Below, one piece after another: positions 1 through 7,052 of a stretch of 42,257 bases of DNA. The translations under genes were made by a program, and so were the position numbers. A model generated the notes under the pieces. The model searched no databases. It was given only the letters and a program-made list of their open reading frames with translations, and had not been told where the DNA came from. This DNA is from a virus. The DNA lies in IMG/VR virus record IMGVR_UViG_3300048806_000005, positions 1-42,257 of that record; one strand, written 5' to 3'. The first letter of the stretch is position 1, and the number at the start of each line of letters is the position of its first letter.

Positions 1-88
1 GTGTTAGAACCTTGCCTATTTTGCCAATAAGTTCACCGATCTTCATAGCTCCTTTACTTGTGTCAATCAATGTGTCATAGCCTAGGCA
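1..88 (-). mobile_element. Intein 2 in terminase, N-terminal end only (window edge)
   Basis: After the nuclease motif DDSYDA the frame continues CLGYDTLIDTSKGAMKIGEL, which matches intein block A: a Cys1, then GYDTLI and a later IGEL. In an uninterrupted terminase a short Leu/Arg-Tyr-Gly-like run would be expected here. Only 29 residues and one base are in the window. The rest of the intein and the terminase C-terminus lie beyond base 1, so the presence of an endonuclease domain cannot be judged. Confidence 0.8.
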
Positions 89-2257
89 GGCGTCATAGGA
101 GTCGTCTATTGGCACGACGTAGCCCTGCTCGTCTTTGTAGGTGGACTTCTTATCAATCTGCTCTAGGTCTTTCTCATCATAGGCCAGCATCGGCAGGGTC
201 TTGATGAGCTTGCGGCAATTAGAGGTGATCTGTAACCACGGTGTGCCGTCAGGGGAGTCAGCTAACATCTGGTGGGTGATGGCCTGCCTGTTGAGTCTTG
301 CTCCGGCCACTAAGGTCTTGCCCTCTCGGATCGGTATCTTGTAGCTGGCAAAAACGTCGGCTATGGTCTTATGAGAATGCCTATGAGCGAAACAGTCGTG
401 GGGTAGTACCATCCATTTAACTGATTCTTGGCTTGTCCAAGCCGAAACTATCTTCGCCCATTCGTCGGGAGTTGTTTCACGTCTAGCGATTTCCCTGTAA
501 GTAACAATGTGTCTGATGCCGTGCTCGTTGATTGGCATTAAGGCCGTCCAGGTAGCCACAGCGGGGTGGTTATAACCCCAGTCAAATGAGATGAACTTAT
601 CGGCAAGTTCTAACTGATCTTCAGTAAGTGGTGGTATGACATGCTTTTCTTGGTTAAAGGCGGCGAACACGACACCTTCGGCTACGTCCCATGAACCCAG
701 ACGCCACGCCTTGTAACGGTTCATGTCGATATCTTTGTAAGAATCAATCAGTTTTACGTAGTCAGGGTCATTCTCCATAAGGATCGGATTGTCGTCAATA
801 GTGGCCGGTATGAAGATAGCCATTCTGCCTGTAACGCCTATGAAGCGTTTACCAGGAGGTGAGGGATCTACGAACCTAGCTCTCGTCCAGGAATTACCGC
901 TTAACCATATGCTGCCATTCTGCCGTAGGAAGAACCTGTGGTTCGGCACTCCGATACAGTAAACTTTGCCTTTATAGGGTACGTTCTTGACATGTTTCTT
1001 CTCTAGCCACCCCAAACGGCCGTGTCTGAATGTCACTTCATAGGAGAGACCCTCTCTATTTGGCCGTTGCCGATTTCTGACGACGGTATCGTACCCTAAT
1101 TTCAGGCCGAGTTCTTGCATATCATCAGCTAATTGCTTAGAGGTCGTGTAATAGGTAGAGCCGTGGCCGTCCCCGTCCATTGCCGCGCGCCAGAATACAC
1201 GCAGTTGGTCGGCTGGAAGGCTCTTGAGGTTGTCTGGTATGTATTTGGCGCGGCATTTTCCAAACCTCTTGAGGTACTCGTACCAGGACGAGGAGTACAC
1301 TGTGTACCCGTTCGCGCTTGTTGAGTAAGTAAACCCGGCTCTATCTAAAAGCGCTTGGATAGTCTCTCTATGTTGTGGTTTTAACTGGGAGATATTAAAC
1401 GCCTTGTCCCTATCAACCGTGCAACCTTCCGATAGGAACCAGCCCATAAGTTCGCAGTAGTCGTTTGTCTTAAGTACCATAGGCTGCGATAGTTTAGTCT
1501 TTCTGCCCTCGATAGGCGGCACCGTGAATGTCTCTGCCGCCTCGCCCTGCCATTTAGCGGTGTGCACAGTCCTAACCACTGAAGGGATGTCTTTATATGC
1601 GATGGGAGTAGGTGGGTGGAAGGTGCGGCCAGAGCTACTCTTTGTTTCGGTCGCACGGTATATCCGGTGTTCGGGGGTGGCGATGATAGAATGGGTTCTT
1701 CGGTTATATGACATCAACTCACCATCGAAATCGTACTCGTGAGACTGCTCGACCGGCACAAAAACCAGGAAACCCTCATCATCGGTGGAGGCCACCATCT
1801 CCCCAACGCCAACCTTGGCAATGCCCTTCCACCCAGTTGTTGTCAGCACCTCCCCCTCTTGAACGCAGTGTCCTGGGCCACCTGGATTGGCGGTGCAGAA
1901 TACTTGGGCGGGGATATCGGGGTCAACAGAGCGGCAACTAGAGATAAGGTCAGTGTAGCGTTGCTCGTTGGGGATCTGAGTTAACTCCTCGATGACAATA
2001 CGATGGAACTGCTGGCCTTGGTACTTCTGGTAGGAATCATCATCTTGCAAGTGGCCTGTAACGAACTCAGCTCCTGATGGCCATCTAACCACGGCGGGGT
2101 TAGCGGTCACAGTAGCGCCCATTGGAACGTAGAGTCTTTTAGCACGGCTAATCCAGTCAGCAAGGTCATTAGCGTTCCTACGAATAACGAGAGCTTTGTA
2201 ATAGGGTTTTGAGATGTGGTCTAGTAGCCAGATAAGCCCGGCTTCGGTTTTGCCTCC
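1..2257 (-). CDS. terL: Terminase large subunit, main part (ATPase + nuclease), with inteins; runs off left edge
   Basis: This is the motor ATPase and nuclease that packages DNA into the prohead. The frame is open from the TAA at 2258-2260 to base 1. Right after the stop it reads GGKTEAGLIWLLDHI, the second half of a P-loop. Further on are the Walker B-like HRIVIEE, the coupling motif TANPGGPGH, FDWGYNHPAV (first acidic residue of the RNase H-like nuclease) and DDSYDA (C-terminal nuclease acidic motif). A complete intein (893-1867) interrupts the protein after GGPGH, and a second starts at 86-88 after DDSYDA. With the first intein removed, the junction reads GGPGH-SWTRARFVD, as in uninterrupted terminases. 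There is no good start codon just after the stop, so this part probably depends on the upstream reading frame at 2258-2704. The identification is firm; how it is expressed is not. Confidence 0.93.
893..1867 (-). mobile_element. Intein 1 in terminase, with LAGLIDADG homing endonuclease domain
   Basis: A 325-residue self-splicing element lying in frame inside terL. It starts with Cys (codon 1865-1867), CVQEGEVLTTTGWKGI, which is block A. Block B is ATPEHRIYRA with the TxxH pattern. A two-motif LAGLIDADG endonuclease follows: CELMGWFLSEG near 1415-1453 and FWRAAMDGDG near 1166-1195. Block F reads VYCIGVPNHRFFLRQNG. It ends SGN (Asn codon 893-895) and the next extein residue is Ser. The penultimate residue is Gly rather than the common His, a known tolerated variation. 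Joining the flanks restores an unbroken terminase motif. It sits at the coupling motif right after Walker B, a typical conserved intein site. Confidence 0.93.
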
Positions 2258-2272
2258 TTATCCGCCCCGCGC
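2249..2272 (-). other. In-frame TAA in the terminase P-loop flanked by matching GGA codons
   Basis: On the coding strand the codons are GGC GGA TAA GGA GGC AAA. Plain readthrough would give GGARGG-x-GGKT, which has the wrong spacing for a Walker A motif. Removing exactly six bases (GGA TAA or TAA GGA) gives GGARGGGKT, the usual phage terminase motif. The stop overlaps TAAGGAGG, a perfect Shine-Dalgarno-like octamer. What is seen is the stop, the flanking GGA pair and the exact restoration. A +6 hop, an indel error and a scar of a lost insertion are competing inferences. Confidence 0.75.
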
Positions 2273-2704
2273 ACCACCGTAGAGTATCTCGAAGGTACTG
2301 TTCGGTAGGCGCAGGGCAAACTCCTGTGGGCCGGGGTTAGGTTTCCAGATTTTTCCGCCTTTGTGAGCTGGTTGCTTTGGTTGTTGTATGGCAGACGATA
2401 TCAGTTCGTCCATATGCTTACGGTATCTAGTTACCCGCCGGGACTGGCGTCTCTTGCAATAGACTGAACAGAACTTTGAGGCACGGAAATTAGACTCATA
2501 AGGCTTAGAACATTCAATGCACTGTTTAATAGTTGGCGGCAGTTTAGTATGCAAGCGCGGATCAATAGGAAGACGGGATCTGGCGTCACTACACTCGTCA
2601 CAATAAAGTGAAAGGTGGTGGACAGGTTCAAAGACCTTGTTGCACTTTAGGCAGTTTTTGGGGCCTTTAGTGCGCTTGTATTTAACTGGGTCAACTGGTG
2701 GCAT
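2258..2704 (-). CDS. terL: Terminase large subunit, N-terminal part, ending at TAA inside the P-loop
   Basis: 148 codons, ending FEILYGGARGG and then TAA. The same frame continues with GGKTEAG, so this is the front of the terminase and not a separate gene. Residues about 18-42 and 62-85 form two zinc-ribbon-like clusters: CLKC...CDEC, and CIEC followed 13 residues later by C-x3-C and an Arg-rich stretch. These are unusual additions to a terminase and could bind DNA. The gene lies 15 nt after the recA-like stop codon, so the two are probably co-transcribed. The ribosome site is weak. The odd point is the stop within GGARGGGKT; see the separate site entry at 2249-2272. It could be recoded, a sequencing or assembly error, or a true lesion. 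Confidence 0.85.
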   Translation of the reverse strand: MPPVDPVKYKRTKGPKNCLKCNKVFEPVHHLSLYCDECSDARSRLPIDPRLHTKLPPTIKQCIECSKPYESNFRASKFCSVYCKRRQSRRVTRYRKHMDELISSAIQQPKQPAHKGGKIWKPNPGPQEFALRLPNSTFEILYGGARGG

Positions 2705-2719
2705 TACTTATAGTATAGC

Positions 2720-3616
2720 TTAAAGTTCTGTTGGATACTTGAGGTTAAAGTCCACGGTTTCATAGGCTTTAGAGAAGCGGGACTTTACGACCGTGCAGTG
2801 AACTCGTTGGTGGTTGGCGGCTTTATCGGCTTTGTTGCTACGAAGTTCTAGGCGTATACTGGCAGCGTAACTAATGGCTTTGCCCCCTGGGGTGAACTCG
2901 GTTGGCCCCCATGAGGCCATAGTGCTTCTAAGCTGGTTGGTTAGGAGCACCGTAGTTTTTGAGTCCCGTAAGGCGGGGAGGAGCCTGCGGATGATCTGAC
3001 CCATGATTCTGGCTTTGAGACCCATGTGAGAATCACCGATCTCTCCCTCAAGTTCAGCCCGCATCGTAGTTGAGGCGATGGAGTCAACTATAATCACGTC
3101 GTAGGTGTCTTCTTCGACTGCCTTCTCTACAATCTCCCCGACTACTTCAAGCTGGTACTCCCTGACAAGTGTTACATTTTCCGGCGGATTAACCAGACCA
3201 TCCTCTGTGTCCACGTACAAGATTTTGGAATCACTTCTAGCTATCGCTGAACAAAGCGTAGTTTTTCCAGCCCCAGGAGTCCCAAATATCTCAACGATCT
3301 TTCCTCGTGGTAAGCCGCCCACCAACTTATCTATCTCCGGGACACCGCTGGACTGGAACGCCACTACGTACGCATCGGCTCCGAGTAACACCTCTACATC
3401 TATCCCTTTCGCTTTGAGCCTGTCATTGAACTCCTTCACCTCCTGCCTTCTAAGCTCAAGTTCTGGGGTATTCTCCGGGGGTACGCCAGTGCTTCTAAAG
3501 GAATCTCCTGGTTTGGCATTCTCTCTGAGTCTCCGCATCCTACAAGTCGCCCCGCACATCTTCTGACGCCCAGTTAGAGCCACCTCGTTGCACACTGGGC
3601 AGAGTCTTTCAGCCAT
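2720..3616 (-). CDS. recA: RecA-like recombinase with N-terminal zinc-finger-like motif
   Basis: 298 aa, slightly shorter than bacterial RecA (about 350). It would form filaments on single-stranded DNA for strand exchange, serving replication, repair or concatemer formation. Walker A is GTPGAGKTT (about residues 110-118), Walker B is VIIVDSI, and the loop regions include MGLKARIMGQIIRRL and NQLRSTM...EFTPGGKAISYAASIRLELR. The N-terminus is unusual: CPVC, 11 residues, C-x3-C, then an Arg-rich run, which looks like a zinc finger and resembles the one at the terminase N-terminus. The usual RecA C-terminal acidic tail is absent. Ribosome site AAGGGA precedes ATG. It is first in a leftward operon with terL, and an inverted repeat upstream (3644-3685) may be its operator. 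Confidence 0.9.
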   Translation of the reverse strand: MAERLCPVCNEVALTGRQKMCGATCRMRRLRENAKPGDSFRSTGVPPENTPELELRRQEVKEFNDRLKAKGIDVEVLLGADAYVVAFQSSGVPEIDKLVGGLPRGKIVEIFGTPGAGKTTLCSAIARSDSKILYVDTEDGLVNPPENVTLVREYQLEVVGEIVEKAVEEDTYDVIIVDSIASTTMRAELEGEIGDSHMGLKARIMGQIIRRLLPALRDSKTTVLLTNQLRSTMASWGPTEFTPGGKAISYAASIRLELRSNKADKAANHQRVHCTVVKSRFSKAYETVDFNLKYPTEL

Positions 3617-3643
3617 TTTGCAGTCCCTTGTTTATCCTTTAAC

Positions 3644-3685
3644 TGTAACATATCTTCCATCTATATAGCGTCCTAATTTGTTACA
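3644..3685. promoter_or_regulatory. Inverted repeat upstream of recA-like gene (operator candidate)
   Basis: TGTAACA at 3644-3650 and TGTTACA at 3679-3685 are perfect 7-bp inverted copies, 35 bp centre to centre. TATATAG lies between them and could be a -10 for the leftward recA-terL operon. The spacing would suit two half-sites bound by a looping or dimeric repressor. The repressor is not identified. Confidence 0.4.
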
Positions 3686-3832
3686 CTTGTGGGTAGGGGA
3701 TTGGGAATAATTATCGTGTGAAGCTGGTATAAACCCCCTCTTTTTTAAACGGTACTTATTCGCCTGCTACCCTGCCATACTGCCAGTGGTTACGGTCAAT
3801 GACAACACAATATAGTGTGCATGTATATGATA

Positions 3833-3848
3833 TGTTTCATGTGAAACA
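3833..3848. promoter_or_regulatory. parS-like site
   Basis: TGTTTCATGTGAAACA differs at one central base from the classic chromosomal parS sequence TGTTTCACGTGAAACA, which ParB binds to nucleate partition complexes. The two 7-bp arms are fully symmetric. No parA or parB homologue was recognised in the window, so a host ParB would be the partner if the site works. Confidence 0.6.
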
Positions 3849-3870
3849 GTGCTTATGGGCGCTAGTGATA

Positions 3871-3900
3871 TAGCATTATCTAGCATTATCTAGCATTATG
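3871..3900 (+). repeat. Three tandem copies of a 10-bp repeat
   Basis: TAGCATTATC, TAGCATTATC and TAGCATTATG follow each other without gaps, about one helical turn each. They begin 22 bp after the parS-like site. Phased 10-bp direct repeats could be iteron-like binding sites for an initiator or repressor, or a site of strand-slippage growth. Confidence 0.7.
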
Positions 3901-4104
3901 GCCCTCTATACGGTCACCATGCCGCGATTGTAGCCGAAGCTGTACCTAGAATACCGCTTGCTTGCCGCTTATCATACCTGATGATAGCCGCGGATAACTG
4001 CTACATAGTACCGCTTTCAGCGGCAATCTTAACCTCAATGGGCCTATAAACGACTACTATCCGCGATTCGTAACTATAGTTATACGGAATACGTCATAAA
4101 AGTA

Positions 4105-4133
4105 TTGACTCATTGTTATCTGTGTGCTAAGAT
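4105..4133 (+). promoter_or_regulatory. Sigma70-type promoter for the early plus-strand genes
   Basis: TTGACT (4105-4110), a 17-bp spacer, then TAAGAT (4128-4133). It is the first good rightward promoter after the control region and lies upstream of the small membrane peptide at 4276. An inverted repeat, ATCACT-aaca-AGTGAT (4140-4155), covers the expected start point and could be an operator. Confidence 0.7.
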
Positions 4134-4139
4134 GGATAC

Positions 4140-4155
4140 ATCACTAACAAGTGAT
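4140..4155. promoter_or_regulatory. Inverted repeat at the early transcription start (operator candidate)
   Basis: ATCACT-AACA-AGTGAT is a perfect 6-bp inverted repeat with a 4-base spacer, 7 bp past the -10 box at 4128-4133. Its place fits repression of the early promoter. The binding protein is unknown. Confidence 0.4.
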
Positions 4156-4275
4156 AGGACATAAAACGAACCGCGAGCATGCCGCCATAGCATAGCTGGC
4201 AAGCGCATAACGGCTTTAAGCGCAGCGCATGCAAGCAGTTCACGATCATAACGGCCGCATGGGAGGCGGCAATAT

Positions 4276-4341
4276 ATGCTTGAGATCATCGTGGCCATCG
4301 TGGCCGCTTATCTGATTATCACGTTATTAAACGCGTTTTAA
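4276..4341 (+). CDS. 21-residue hydrophobic peptide
   Basis: ATG with a strong GGGAGG ribosome site 9 nt upstream encodes MLEIIVAIVAAYLIITLLNA plus Phe and stop. Almost the whole peptide is one membrane-spanning helix. It is the first reading frame after the early promoter. Such tiny phage membrane peptides can act on host membrane proteins or be leader peptides. No function can be assigned, and chance cannot be ruled out at this length. Confidence 0.45.
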   Translation: MLEIIVAIVAAYLIITLLNAF

Positions 4342-4387
4342 GCCGCATTGCCGCATTAGCGCATTGTAGTTGGGAGGCTACCTTTAG

Positions 4388-4888
4388 ATGGATATATTAA
4401 AAGCATGTAAAATGGCCGGTATACTTGCCCCGCAACGCGGAACTAAGCCATCAGGTATTGGAGCGCGACATACTGCGCCAGCTAAAATTAACCAACAGCT
4501 CAGAGGTGCTAACCCGCCCCGCGTCCCGCCTACAATTCAGAGTGCTACAGCGTGTAGGTGGCCAAAACAGCTACATGCAAGTTTATAACACCGAGTCCGA
4601 GCGGGTGATCTACCACCAGGTTACAAACAACGCCACCGGCAAGGTGGTTAAGGTGAATATTCAGGCTTGCTCTTGGTGGCGTTGCGTACTTGAAACCTAC
4701 GCCGCCAGGGCCGGAGTTACGGCTACCATTAAAACAGAGATACGACGGCTACAGCGACCCCTGAGAGCAAGATGAGTACTATATCAACTTCAATGCCATA
4801 CGGGCCTTAGAACGCCTTAGAATGAGCCAAAACATAATGCTAATGCAAAGAAATGGAGTAAAACTGGGACAACCCTACGCAATAAGGG
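4388..4888 (+). pseudogene. Hypothetical early gene, apparently frame-broken
   Basis: An ATG at 4388 with GGGAGG upstream starts a 66-residue frame that soon turns unprotein-like. A second frame (TTG at 4425 to 4775, 116 residues) contains convincing coding-like sequence, for example NSYMQVYNTESERVIYHQV and KVVKVNIQACSWWRCVLETY. Near 4741-4860 the plausible coding signal moves to a third frame (YDGYSDP, a TGA, then EQDEYYINFNAIRALERLRM). The simplest reading is one early gene carrying two shifts in the same direction and one stop, from decay or sequence error. If intact, the second frame alone could be a real protein from a TTG start, but no ribosome site supports that. No family is recognised. 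Confidence 0.4.
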
Positions 4889-5233
4889 TTAAGCGTCAAA
4901 GTCGTCCGGCAACTTATCCGGCGTGTAGACGTGGAGCTGTTCGGATACATCTAAGACCTGTTGCGTTTTTTCAATGTAACCATGCTTGGAGGCAAGAATT
5001 AACCGCGTGATGTTAGCGTTATGAGTACCCTTAAGGCCGCCGGATATAAGCTGTTTGGCTTGCTCTAGCCTGATCTGCTCTACAACTTCTTCAATACCGT
5101 CATCGCCTTTTAGTAGTTTGTGGCTAATACCCAAAGTACGGCATAAGCCCTCCAGAGTCGGTACTACCTCTTCTTTGAGATATTCACCATTTAGATATGC
5201 TCTAGCCGCTAGTAGGTTGTCGGTTCTGCTCAT
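4889..5233 (-). CDS. terS: Terminase small subunit-like protein
   Basis: 114 aa from the ATG at 5233, chosen because GGAGG lies 7 nt upstream; a longer version from 5299 would add a tail without a ribosome site. The N-terminal half, ARAYLNGEYLKEEVVPTLEG then LCRTLGISHKLL, looks like the helix-turn-helix of small terminases. The C-terminal GGLKGTHNANITRLILASKH followed by GYIEKTQ matches the pattern of small-terminase families, where such a segment precedes an acidic tail. It would recognise the packaging site and stimulate TerL. It is isolated on the minus strand among early plus-strand genes, far from terL, which is unusual. Its upstream end faces the promoter at 5293-5321. Confidence 0.65.
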   Translation of the reverse strand: MSRTDNLLAARAYLNGEYLKEEVVPTLEGLCRTLGISHKLLKGDDGIEEVVEQIRLEQAKQLISGGLKGTHNANITRLILASKHGYIEKTQQVLDVSEQLHVYTPDKLPDDFDA

Positions 5234-5292
5234 AAAATAGCCTCCATGACTGATATAACCATACCAGAGATATACAGGATAGGCAATAAAGA

Positions 5293-5321
5293 TTGACAAT
5301 ATACGAGTTGTCCTGTAGTAT
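5293..5321 (+). promoter_or_regulatory. Sigma70-type promoter
   Basis: TTGACA (5293-5298), 17-bp spacer, TAGTAT (5316-5321). It lies 35 bp before the gene at 5356 and probably drives the early block that follows. Confidence 0.75.
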
Positions 5322-5355
5322 CTGTATCACAAGTAATAAATGAAAGGACAACTAT

Positions 5356-5727
5356 ATGGCGTATGCGTTTACGCCTGTTGATAGTAGCACCAAGCCGCGA
5401 CCAGAGATACCTGGCCTACATGTCGGACTCATAGGCCGGTCAGTCCGCATCTATCTAGGAACAACCACCTATGAGAGCCTGGGCAAGCCTAGCCGCGTAG
5501 CCGTAGCCGTAGATGTAGACAAGAGGGCTATTATGCTAACCCCTACCACTGACCAGAGTACTAGCTACAAGGTCAGTATGATAGGAAGCACCGTAAAGCA
5601 TAGGGCTTTGGCTGTATCACGGGCAAAAATTGGTAATTTACCCATAGGCCATTATGAGCCTATAGCGGCCAATGTATTCCAATATAAAAAAGCAAGACGA
5701 GTAACTAACAAAGAAACAAGCAAGTGA
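5356..5727 (+). CDS. Hypothetical early protein
   Basis: 123 aa, first gene after the promoter at 5293, with AAAGGA 8 nt before ATG. The middle reads like a beta-rich fold (HVGLIGRSVRIYLGTTTYES, RVAVAVDVDKRAIMLTPT) and the C-terminus is basic (KKARRVTNKETSK). No family is recognised. It overlaps the next gene by four bases (GTGA), so the two are translationally coupled and may act together. Confidence 0.7.
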   Translation: MAYAFTPVDSSTKPRPEIPGLHVGLIGRSVRIYLGTTTYESLGKPSRVAVAVDVDKRAIMLTPTTDQSTSYKVSMIGSTVKHRALAVSRAKIGNLPIGHYEPIAANVFQYKKARRVTNKETSK

Positions 5728-6077
5728 CAAAATTATATGCAAAGGAAGTAAAGCAAGGCGGCCACGTTTTTTACGAAACGTCACTACCGGCGGTAGACGT
5801 GACAGACGAGAGCATGTTTACGATTGATAGGTTCGATCCGACGACCAATCAAGGCTATCAGCGAGAAGTAAACCCGACTTACGCTCAGATGAAGGCCGCC
5901 GTGAAGTCTATCGCTAAAAATGCAGATATTGATAGCTCGTTCTGGTCAGCCAGTATGATAGGTGATAGAACAGCTCGTAACATGGTTCTTGATGGTAGCA
6001 ACTCGTATAGAAGTAACGAACTGACCGTCATGTCGTATCTGTGGGATAACTTAGACCGCACTACACTTAAGAGCTAA
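5724..6077 (+). CDS. Hypothetical early protein
   Basis: 117 aa from a GTG that overlaps the TGA of the preceding gene. No recognisable motif. The C-terminal segment is rich in Ser, Asn and Arg (DGSNSYRSNELTVMSYLWDN). Coupling to the gene before it suggests a shared early function, but none can be named. Confidence 0.65.
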   Translation: MTKLYAKEVKQGGHVFYETSLPAVDVTDESMFTIDRFDPTTNQGYQREVNPTYAQMKAAVKSIAKNADIDSSFWSASMIGDRTARNMVLDGSNSYRSNELTVMSYLWDNLDRTTLKS

Positions 6078-6108
6078 TGCTACAATACCCTTATAATGAG
6101 GGTAGCAA

Positions 6109-6540
6109 ATGCCAGTCAAGTATGGGAGAGGTTATAAGTATAAGTGTGATCGGTTGGTGAGCTTGATAATCAGGGCAAAGGGTAAATGCGAGAGGTGCGG
6201 CATAACTTGCCCTTGCCCTGACTTCCCCAATGCGCACCACAAGGCTTGTAAGCTCACAACTAGCCATATAGTCAGCCGGACGTACTCCGGAACGCGGGTA
6301 GACCCGACTAATCTTCAATGTCTGTGCTATTCATGTCACATGTATTTCACTAACTGGCCTAAAGAGTTTGCCACATGGATAGACGAGAGTGTTGGCGCTC
6401 CACATTACCAGATACTCAAGGCCAGAGCCAAGAACATTTCACATAAGATTAACTGGCGCAACGAGTACATAAAACTCATACCTATAGCCCAAGAGTTAAA
6501 CATTAAGGTTGACTTTATGCCTTACTTACCTGTAGAATAG
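6109..6540 (+). CDS. HNH-type protein, NinG-like
   Basis: 143 aa, with a GAGGG ribosome site. CERCG (about residue 27) and a following CPCP pair, SHIVSR (about 55-60), and DPTNLQCLCYSCHMYF (about 67-82) give the pattern of two Cys pairs around a His-containing core seen in NinG/Rap-like HNH proteins, which process recombination junctions in lambdoid phages. The basic N-terminus and the position among early DNA genes fit. An alternative is a free-standing HNH homing endonuclease, but it lacks the extra DNA-binding modules typical of those. Confidence 0.75.
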   Translation: MPVKYGRGYKYKCDRLVSLIIRAKGKCERCGITCPCPDFPNAHHKACKLTTSHIVSRTYSGTRVDPTNLQCLCYSCHMYFTNWPKEFATWIDESVGAPHYQILKARAKNISHKINWRNEYIKLIPIAQELNIKVDFMPYLPVE

Positions 6541-6570
6541 AGTTATCTCTACCAAGAGAAAGGACACAAT

Positions 6571-6801
6571 ATGACAAGACTATCGTCCGCCGAGGCTAAG
6601 CGTCTGGTGGCGGAATTAAACGATATTAAACAGACTTCCCTAAAAATACAGCTTAAATGCTTTGAATTAGTGCGGAAGTACTGTCAGCACCCATCAGATG
6701 AAGCAGACTTTGACCTCGATGTAGACAACGAAGGCGAGGCGTTCTTAGAGTGTAGACGTTGTACCTCTTGCGGGAAAATATTAACCGAAGGATTAGAATA
6801 A
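6571..6801 (+). CDS. Small protein with C-terminal zinc-ribbon-like end
   Basis: 76 aa with AAAGGA before ATG. The N-terminal half is helical (SSAEAKRLVAELNDIKQTSL). The C-terminus has CQHP...ECRRCTSCGKIL, so two to four Cys could bind zinc. Its TAA overlaps the ATG of the next gene. Function unknown; a DNA-associated early protein is plausible. Confidence 0.65.
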   Translation: MTRLSSAEAKRLVAELNDIKQTSLKIQLKCFELVRKYCQHPSDEADFDLDVDNEGEAFLECRRCTSCGKILTEGLE

Positions 6802-7052
6802 TGTTAGAGAAATTAGTAACCGAATACATGATCTCTTGGGAGAATGGAGAGGGCATGGCCTCGCTGGCGCGGAGAATTGGCATGCCTCACGCCACGCTAT
6901 ATGGACGCATAGAAAACTTAAGGAAAAGGGGCGTTGATCTTCCCCCACTAGAGCACAAAGGCTCAGGACTTTACAATAACCTGGACGCCGCGAGTCTGAA
7001 TAAAGTAGTCGCGGATCACAAGCTAAAGATGGCCTATGGCAAGGATAAATAA
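6801..7052 (+). CDS. Small helix-turn-helix protein
   Basis: 83 aa. The ATG at 6801 overlaps the preceding stop (TAATG), and this start was preferred over an upstream one inside the previous gene. Residues about 18-40 (ASLARRIGMPHATLYGRIEN) read as a helix-turn-helix of the type in resolvase-like or sigma-region-4-like regulators. It is followed by a basic linker. It could be a transcription regulator of the early block or an accessory of the nuclease gene that follows; the operator is not evident. Confidence 0.65.
   Translation: MLEKLVTEYMISWENGEGMASLARRIGMPHATLYGRIENLRKRGVDLPPLEHKGSGLYNNLDAASLNKVVADHKLKMAYGKDK

Larger units (their letters stand above)
3617..4104. other. Long control region between divergent transcription units
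   Basis: No gene is supported here. Besides the sites listed separately, it holds several small inverted repeats: TATCAT-acctg-ATGATA near 3973-3989, CCGCT-ttc-AGCGG near 4012-4024, and the palindrome AACTATAGTT near 4073-4082. The mix of AT-rich stretches, palindromes and short tandem repeats between the recA-terL operon and the early operon is typical of a phage origin or switch region. No initiator gene or DnaA-box array was recognised. Confidence 0.5.

Noticed and set aside
2258-2260. Alternative genetic code with TAA or TGA as sense
   Set aside because: TAA and TGA end many confident genes here, often overlapping the next start (TAATG, ATGA).
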